DNA of 64,000 nt from Paraphaeosphaeria minitans (taxonomy: Eukaryota > Ascomycota > Dothideomycetes > Pleosporales > Didymosphaeriaceae): positions 1,550,001-1,614,000 of the forward strand of contig WJXW01000003.1 of the NCBI GenBank assembly GCA_015832175.1. The letters run 5' to 3'. The position numbers were made by a program, and so were the translations under genes. This document shows, piece by piece, positions 57,647 through 64,000 of this stretch. The notes beneath the pieces are model-generated. The model did no database searches. It was not told the origin of the DNA and worked only from the letters and a program-made list of their open reading frames with translations. Position 1 is the stretch's first letter. The number at the start of each line of letters is the position of its first letter.

Positions 57647-58270
57647 CTCTAAACCTTACTTAGTTTAAAACGTCTAATAGTAAAAAGGTAAGCCTTAGTG
57701 ATCTTAAGAATATAGTGCTGTAGTAAGGTAGTAGTATTATAGGCGTTATTCTTCTATTAGGAACTTATTATTATTTTAGTAAAGGTTCCCTTATAGTGTA
57801 AAGGCGGCCCTAAAGTGGTCTTATAGCAAATGCCCTTATTAGGCAGTTTATTTATTTACCTTATTATTCTTTCTTATAGGCTAAATAGGACTATTATTAT
57901 GCCTATAGTACTCCTAGGCGGCCTTAAAGCGGTTTAACGCTATAGTGTTTATAATATTTTTAACTAGCACCTAAGTTAGTAATACTTACTTAGTCTACTT
58001 TACTAGCGCCTATTATTATTTACCCTAGGCGTTCTTAATACGTAGGACCTCTTCTACTTCCTATTTATATAGATCTAGGTCCGCTTCTTCTAGCTCTAAG
58101 GCTAGGCCTAGCTAGGTGTTAGTCTAGGTCTAGCTAGGTAGGGGATTGTCTGCTGCTCACTTAAGGAGGTTAACGTAGATAGTCTTATAGAGATTACTAG
58201 GTAGGTTTAGTGTTACTATAAGTAGAGATAGTATAGCTATTATAGTGTAATTTATTTTAAGCTAGTTAAG

Positions 58271-59278
58271 TGTTATAGGCTAGCCTTAGAGAGTTAATAG
58301 AACTGTAAGTGCTAAATATAAAGGATAAATTCTAGACATTAAGTCTCTATAGGGGGTGTGCCGCTTATAAGAAGAGTTTTGCTTAGTAAGTTTACTTCTT
58401 TAGGATAGTTCCTTTCCTTAAGATCTTTCTAAAGGCTAGGGCATAGCCCTAGCCTATTATATACTTTAGACCTTACTTAGTTTAAACATCTTAGTTAAAA
58501 GGTAAGCCTTAGAGATCTTAGTAATATAGTGCTGTAGTAAGGTAGTAGTGTTATAGGCGGTATTCTTTTATTAAGAACTTATTATTATTTTAGTAAGAGT
58601 TTCCTTATAGTGTAGAAGTAGCCCTAAGGTAGTCTTATAGCAAGGGCCCTTATTAGGCGGTTTATTTATTCACCTTGTTATTATAAGGCGATAAGGCAGC
58701 GCTCCTGCCTTTTTTAATATAATTATTATATATCTATTACCTTAGTAGTGCGTTACTATTATAGTTTTCTTATATCTACGTTACTCTATCTTTCTTCTTC
58801 CCTTCTTTACTCTTTTTTTCTTATACTAACCTTAATCTGTGCCTATTCTAACTTCCTTAGCTATCTATTATAGTTTCCCTTATGATATTTATATGTTCTT
58901 CCTTATAGGCTAAATAGGACTATTATTATGCCTATAGTCCCCTTAGGGGGCCTTAAAGCGGTTTAGAGCTATAGTATTTATAATATTTTTAACTAGTACT
59001 TAAGTTAGTAATACCTACCTAGTCTACTTTACTAGCGTCTATTATTATTTACCCTAGGTATTCTTAATGCGTAGGACCTCCTCTACTTCTTATTTATGTA
59101 GGTCTAGGTCCGCTTTTTCTAGCTCTAGGGCTAGGCCTAGCTAAGCGTTAGCCTAGATCTAACTAGGTAAAGGATTATCTACTGCTCGCTTAAAGAGATT
59201 AACGTGGACAGTTTTATAGAGATCACTAGATAGGTTTAGCGTTACTATAAGTAAGGATAGTATAGCTATTATAGTGTA
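58271..59278 (-). mobile_element. C-family pol 3' end, second tandem copy (X2)
   Basis: 1,008-bp copy of the X unit, beginning TGTTATAGGCTAGCC and continuous at its right with C2 pol. On the minus strand it shows the pol C-terminus (VKYTIIA..., VHVNLFKRAVDNPLPS) and the chromodomain start EVEEVLRIK near 59068-59092. It carries about 213 bp (near 58685-58895) that X1 lacks. It preserves the empty target sites of the solo LTR (58407-58411) and of element E (58464-58468). Confidence 0.75.
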
Positions 59279-61249
59279 CTTAACTTTAAGCTAGTTAAGT
59301 TTCTTCTTTACTTAGTTAGTTTTTATATTACGTAGTAAAAACTATACTTTATTTTTAACTTAGAATCGCTCTGTAAAGTAGTAAATATAGTTTATAGCCT
59401 CTATAGTACACTGCTACCTATAAGTAATAGTAGTCTAGGCTAAAGCTATTCTTCTTTTAAAGTAGTCTAAGAAGTGCTTTACTGTCTTAGTAGGGGTGTA
59501 ATTAGACTTTACTAGTAAGGGGATTCTCTTAAAGAGATTAATATAATATCTATTTAGTAGAAAGTTTAGGCTTAGGCCTATAGTAGTAGATACTTTATTA
59601 TTTAGTATAAGCTAGCAGGCTAGGAGGTAGTCTAGCTAGTCTATTTATTTAAAGTTAACTATAATATAAAAGACTAAAAGTATCTTCTAGTTCGCCCTCT
59701 CTATACTGCTATTAGTCTAGGGGTAGTATACTGTAGAGAGGAGTTGCTTTATTCTAGTTAATTTATATAGTGTAGTCTAGAACTTCCCTAGCCAGTTTAA
59801 GCCTATTATAGAAGTAGGCTGTATAGTGCTTTACTATTATAGAAGTTATAGCTTCTAGTTATACATACTTTAATAGTCTGTTAGTAATTATAAGTAGGTA
59901 TTATAGTGCTGCTATAAAGGCCTAGAGGAGGTCTACTATAAAATTTATTAAGAGTTGCGCCTAGTACTAGTCTATAATTAGGAGTAGCTATAGGAGACCT
60001 TACTACTTCTACTAGTCCGTATACACTCCTACATAGTAGTAATTACATATAAATTAGGCGACGTTATTAGACATATTATCCTAGTAGTAGTTCTAGCAGA
60101 TAATTTTAAATGTTAAGTTCTTCCTAAAGTAGCCTATAACTAGAGACTTATATGCGCACTATATAATAGTGGTAGTAAAAGGTTTCTAAGCTAGGACCTA
60201 AAGGACTCCTTACTAGAAGGGACTTATATATACTAATTATATAGTTTCTAATTTATTATAAGATAGTAGCTACTATAAGAAATATATAGTTACTATAGTG
60301 TACTGCCTTAAGCCTAATATAGTAGGAAGGGAACTCTACTATAGCTACGTTCTAAAGTGCCTATAAATACGCGTTAGTAAAGATCTAGGTCCTTACTAGC
60401 ACTATTAAGGATCACATCTATACTTAAGTAGCCTAGATAGTCCTAGGCACTATTAGTAGAGCGTTTATCCTTATCTATTAGGCTATATTCTACTTACGCT
60501 AGCTTAGTGCGTCTAGTTTAGCTACTTAGGATCTAGGCTAGTAGTAGAAGTAAAAGTAAAAAATAGAGAGTAACTCTAACTATTAGTGCTAGCGCTTACT
60601 TAATTCTTACATTTTTATAAAGTATTTAAGGTTTTTATAGTCTATTAGAATTTTAAAGGGGCGTACTACTCCTATTAATTTTAGTCTCTATACCTATAAG
60701 GTCTATATAATTATAAGTAGCTCTTTATTGTAAATAGTGTAGTTCTACTAGACTAGTATTAGGGCTATAGAGTAGTAGGCTATAAGGTGCTAGATCTCCT
60801 TAATACGTTAAGAGAGGTAGGCCCTAGTAGCACTACCTAAGTAATCCGCCTTTACTAGCGTGTCGCGCTCTAGGTCCTAGAGCGCTAAAATAGGGCCCTA
60901 TATAAATATATCCTTTAGGGCCTAGAAAGCCTCTTACTCTCTAGGGCCCTATTAGAATAGGACCCCTTTTTTAGTAAGGGTATATAGGGGTGTAGCCTAC
61001 TTAAAGAATTAGAAAAAAAAGTTATAATAGAAGTTAGTAAATCTAATAAAGTAGTAGACTATATATACTATAGAAAGGCTATCCTATTAATTAATTACTT
61101 ATATTTTTACTAGATTAGGGCAAATAGCCTTACCTACTATAATAAGATACTCTAGATACCTAACCTCTATTATTGCGAATTTATATTTCCCTAGGTCTAT
61201 ATATAGTCTAGCTTCCTATAGGAGTCCTAGCACTTATTATATATAGTTC
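59279..61249 (-). mobile_element. Element C2: pol remnant cut by element D
   Basis: Minus-strand integrase/RNase H region continuous with X2; FKVxNKVW-like and LRNIKT-like strings near 59285-59365 mark the end of integrase. 59782-61249 is a direct repeat of 51340-52835. At 61249 it is interrupted by the LTR of element D, at a site that reads ATATAGTCCTAG in the uninterrupted C1 copy (52826-52837). Confidence 0.75.
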
Positions 61250-61680
61250 TGTTAAATCCAAGAGGGTAGCTAGTCCTAAAGGGTTAAGGTTGGTTCTTAG
61301 GCAGGAGTACTTACAGAAGGTAGAAGGTCTTGTTAATATAATAGTATCTTATAAAGTGTAATAAGTTAACAATTTAGTCTACTAGAATCCAAATAATAGA
61401 TTAATAAACAGATTAAATATAAGTATAGAGAGTCTATTCTCGCGTTCCTATATATTAAGTAAAGTCCGCTCTGTAGGGAGCGCTCTGTGGAGAGCGCTCT
61501 ATAGAGAGCGGTTATATGTGTTATACTCTAGTATAGAGTAATTAAGCGTTCTATAGAGAGTAGTTACATAACTCCTTTGTTTAAGGCGTAGCTAGTATTA
61601 AATTCCTGCTTAATCCTCACTACGCGCCTACTAGGTATAAAACTAGCTTTCTACTATTATATAGATTTTAGATCCTAATA
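61250..61680 (-). repeat. 3' LTR of element D
   Basis: 431 bp; on the plus strand starts TGTTAAATCCAAGAGGG and ends TAGATCCTAATA. The first ~209 bp match the end of the element A LTR in reverse complement. The rest is unrelated and holds three imperfect GAGCGCTCTGTG-type repeats at about 61468-61511. Confidence 0.9.
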
Positions 61681-61790
61681 TTATCCCCTCTCTTTTATAG
61701 ATTTGTCCTAAATTACATATTTAGATCTTAGCTATTATTACGTAAGCTGTTCTGCTAACCCTACTTACTATAAGTACGTCTATTAGTATT

Positions 61791-62270
61791 ATGCCTAGTA
61801 ACTCTACTATTTAAAAACATTAATTGTATTATAAGATTTAAGAAGCTAATATTATTGTAGAGAACCCTTATATTAACTATAGTTTTAAAGGTTCTGTTTA
61901 CTACGTTATACTAGATTTAGGTTTAAAGTGTTATAAATGTGTTTACTTAGGTTGTCTATGTGTAAATATAAGCTAGTTGTTACTAGATAGGACTTATAAG
62001 GAGTATAAGAAAAAGGTTAAAGAGGATAAGAAGGCGTTGTCTCTCCTAATAGTGCGGTTATTACGAAATAAGAAGATACTAGCTTAGGCTAAAGAGCGTG
62101 CTTATAAAAAAATATTATATTTAGCTACAGAAATAACTGCGGATAGTAAGGACATAAATACAGATACTACTAATTATCCTACTACTATAGTAACTGTTAG
62201 TTACTCTACAGCGATGTAGTTAACGCTTAATATAGTAGATACTATAGCGTTAGTATTACAATCCTCCTAG
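61791..62270 (+). pseudogene. Decayed antisense ORF in element D: Cys-rich motif plus charged helix
   Basis: Opposite to pol and just inside the 3' LTR, ATG 61791 (MPSNSTI) opens a frame of 160 codons ending TAG at 62268-62270, interrupted only by TAG/TAA codons attributable to RIP. At 61926-61967 it reads KCYKCVYLGCLCVN with four Cys retained. A charged helical stretch follows (YKEYKKKVKEDKKALSL, then ARERAYKK-like AKERAYKKILYLATEI). Preservation of one open frame among six argues for a former protein gene. The arrangement matches the antisense ORF of element A. The function is unknown; a small zinc-binding protein is a reasonable guess. Confidence 0.68.
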
Positions 62271-64000
62271 GTATATTTGTGTTTCTAATAGAATTCCTTA
62301 ATTTTTTGCTAATAGTTTCCTAGATTGTGTTTTAGTTCCTAGGTGTTTTCGCTATGTGGGTAACCTTTCTACTTAATAAGATATGTGTTATTATACTAAT
62401 TATATTCTAGAATTCTTTTAACCTTAAATTTATTTTCTTCCTTAGTCTAGTGGTAGAAGGTGGTTTTAACTAGTGTATTAGGGTCTGCTAGTTCTAGTAG
62501 TAATACGTGAAATACTAGGTGTATCTTTGCATCTAGCGGTAGTTCTAACTTATAGTTTACTAGTAATATTTACTTAGAAATGTAAAATAGTCTAACCTTA
62601 ACGTAATTTAGTTTCTTGTGTTTTTTCTTTTAAGTTTAAAAATTCTTTATAAGTAGATATACTTTATCCCCCTTCTTTAGCTAAGGTGCTATTTTTTATT
62701 TTCTGTTTTAATATAAAATTAATTACTACTAAGCTTTTTTAAGGTTCTCTTAGAGTTGTTAGTGTATTTTCTTTATATTTTCTACTATATTTATAGCTTC
62801 TTTTGCTTTAATTGTTGTAGGAAATTATTAATTAAAGAGATGTAGGTGTCTTCTATAGTTTACATAGAATAGTGTATATCCTAATACTACTAATACTTTG
62901 TTATTATAGGCCAATTGTGCTATAGGTAGTAATAAAACCTAGTTATTCTTCTAACTGTTGCAGTAGATACGTAGGTACGTTTCTATAGTTTAGTTTGTAC
63001 GTTCTGTCTATCTATCTATTTATAGATAGTAAGCTGTTAATAGCTTTCTTTTTATTCTAAGTAGGGCTATAAGCGTTATCTAGTAATTTAACATAAAGAG
63101 CTTATCTCTATTGCTAATAATTATTTTTAGGATTCTATAATATCTAATTAGTTAGTCTAGGATAAGAAAAGCGAGTTCTTTTACTATTATTTTTTTAAGG
63201 CATACAATAAGCTTAATATACTTAGTTAGTTAGTAGACTACTACTAGTATACTATTGTATTTAATTCCTGTTATTAGATCCTTAGAGTTTAGAATTCCTA
63301 TTACAAAATCTATAGTAATATCTTTCTATAGTGCTGTTAGTATTCTAATTACTTATATCTCTCTATATTTAAGATATGTGCTATATTTATTTCTCTAGTA
63401 GTCTATATATTTATAGATGTAAGTTATTACAGCTTCCTTAATTCCTTTAAAGGTATAATTCCTTTAGATAAGCTCTATTATCTTTGTAATGCCTAGGTGT
63501 CCATACATAGGATTATTATAGTATTGTTAGATAATCTTAGTCTATAGATATTTTAGAACTTCTTAGTTAATTACTAAAAGTTAATTTAGTTCTACTATTA
63601 GTTCTAGAGATTTATCTTTAGCTTTGCGAAGGATTGCAGAGAAGGTTTTTATTTTTTCTCTTACTAGATTACTTTGTTAGCTAAGAGCGTCTACTCTACT
63701 ATTTTCTTTTCTAGCTATATAGATGATTTTAAACTTATACTACCGAGTAGTCTATAACTATTTTTGTTATTATGGCATAAGTTCTTTTGTTATTGTGAAC
63801 CTTAGAAGGTTCTTATAATCTATATAGATTTCTAGCGTTAAGTAATTAAGCGTATAGATCCTCTAGTGCTTTAAGGCTTTAATAATAGCGTAGAGTTTTT
63901 TATTATGTATATTATATCGTGTTTTGGCGTTATTGAATTTATATAAGTAGTAGGTAATTAGGTGCTATTTACTATTACGTTCTTATTTAGTGTAGGCGCT

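Larger units (their letters stand above)
54095..58270 (-). mobile_element. C-family pol 3' end, first tandem copy (X1), split by two insertions
   Basis: After removal of the solo LTR and element E this is a unit of about 0.8 kb ending TATTATGGGCTAGCC at its left edge. Read on the minus strand from 58270 it begins with a pol C-terminus and chromodomain-like EVEEVLRIK (about 58040-58065), followed by a noncoding tail. The same unit is repeated immediately to its right (58271-59278), so it is a tandem duplication. Confidence 0.65.
37848..64000. other. AT-rich, RIP-mutated transposon block
   Basis: Composition shifts sharply to AT-rich, TpA-dominated sequence with CpA strikingly rare and stop codons (TAG, TAA) in every frame. 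Differences between repeat copies are nearly all C:G to T:A transitions. Ascomycete RIP does this to duplicated DNA. The whole block is nested, dead LTR retrotransposons and I see no host gene in it. Confidence 0.93.
61250..64000 (-). mobile_element. Element D: element A-related chromovirus, minus orientation, runs past the window end
   Basis: The 431-bp 3' LTR (61250-61680) is followed by the polypurine tract (AAAAGAGAGGGGATAA on the minus strand, 61681-61696). Then come an antisense ORF (61791-62270), a chromodomain reading YLIK-stop-KGYP on the minus strand (62355-62387), integrase (about 62800-63550) and RNase H near the window end. All frames carry RIP stops. The flank AGTTC (61245-61249) is the expected one half of a target duplication. 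Confidence 0.88.

Noticed and set aside
54095..59278. Reading the X1/X2 tandem copies simply as the two LTRs of one element
   Set aside because: Each copy contains the pol C-terminus and chromodomain remnant on the minus strand, so they are not pure LTRs; only part of the tail could be LTR.
1..64000. tRNA or rRNA genes
   Set aside because: I looked for GGTTCGAATCC-like T-arms and intact cloverleafs in the intergenic regions and found none I could support.

Overview
The window is nuclear DNA of a filamentous ascomycete (Pezizomycotina, probably a Dothideomycete; the class is inferred). Genes carry short GT-AG introns of about 47-150 bp with CTAAC/CTGAC-type branch points. The genes are widely conserved fungal ones, and the right 26 kb is an AT-rich block of retrotransposons mutated almost only by C:G to T:A transitions, the mark of repeat-induced point mutation (RIP).

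Positions 1-37,850 are ordinary gene-rich DNA. In order they hold: a secreted three-module chitin-binding (CBM18) protein; two poorly supported membrane-protein genes; IES2 of the INO80 remodeller (-); PEX14 (+); a TMCO4/DUF726 alpha/beta-hydrolase-like membrane protein (+); a nuclear-looking unknown protein and a small conserved-looking gene starting 2 bp after its stop; a small CxxC protein; a GatC-like mitochondrial amidotransferase subunit (-) divergent from alpha-SNAP/SEC17 (+); ribosomal protein eS8 (+); an uncharacterised fungal protein (+) convergent with ATP5/OSCP (-); BTN1/CLN3 (-) divergent from RXT3 of the Rpd3L deacetylase complex (+); and a bifunctional 6-phosphofructo-2-kinase/fructose-2,6-bisphosphatase (+). 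These are mostly unrelated housekeeping functions, not a cluster. Splice models were built by hand from reading frame, splice consensus and family conservation.

Near 37,850 the composition changes abruptly. From there to 64,000 no functional ORF is visible and the DNA is nested dead LTR retrotransposons. Element B (minus, 216-bp LTRs at 38,096 and 51,105) is split by element A (plus, 42,565-49,269, 412-bp LTRs, 5-bp target duplication CCACT), a chromodomain Ty3/gypsy element. To the right lies a rearranged second family, C (minus), with a tandemly duplicated pol 3' end. C is itself interrupted by a solo LTR (target duplication AGTTC), by a small LTR element E (target duplication CTCTA), and by element D, an A-related chromovirus in minus orientation that runs off the window. 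A duplicated C segment preserves the empty sites for the solo LTR and for E.

The most interesting signal is in A and D, and less clearly in B. Between the end of pol and the 3' LTR, on the strand opposite pol, lies a decayed ORF for a Cys-rich (CxxCVYxG-like) protein followed in A and D by charged helical sequence. The LTRs of A, D and the solo copy share their last ~200 bp but have unrelated U3 halves.
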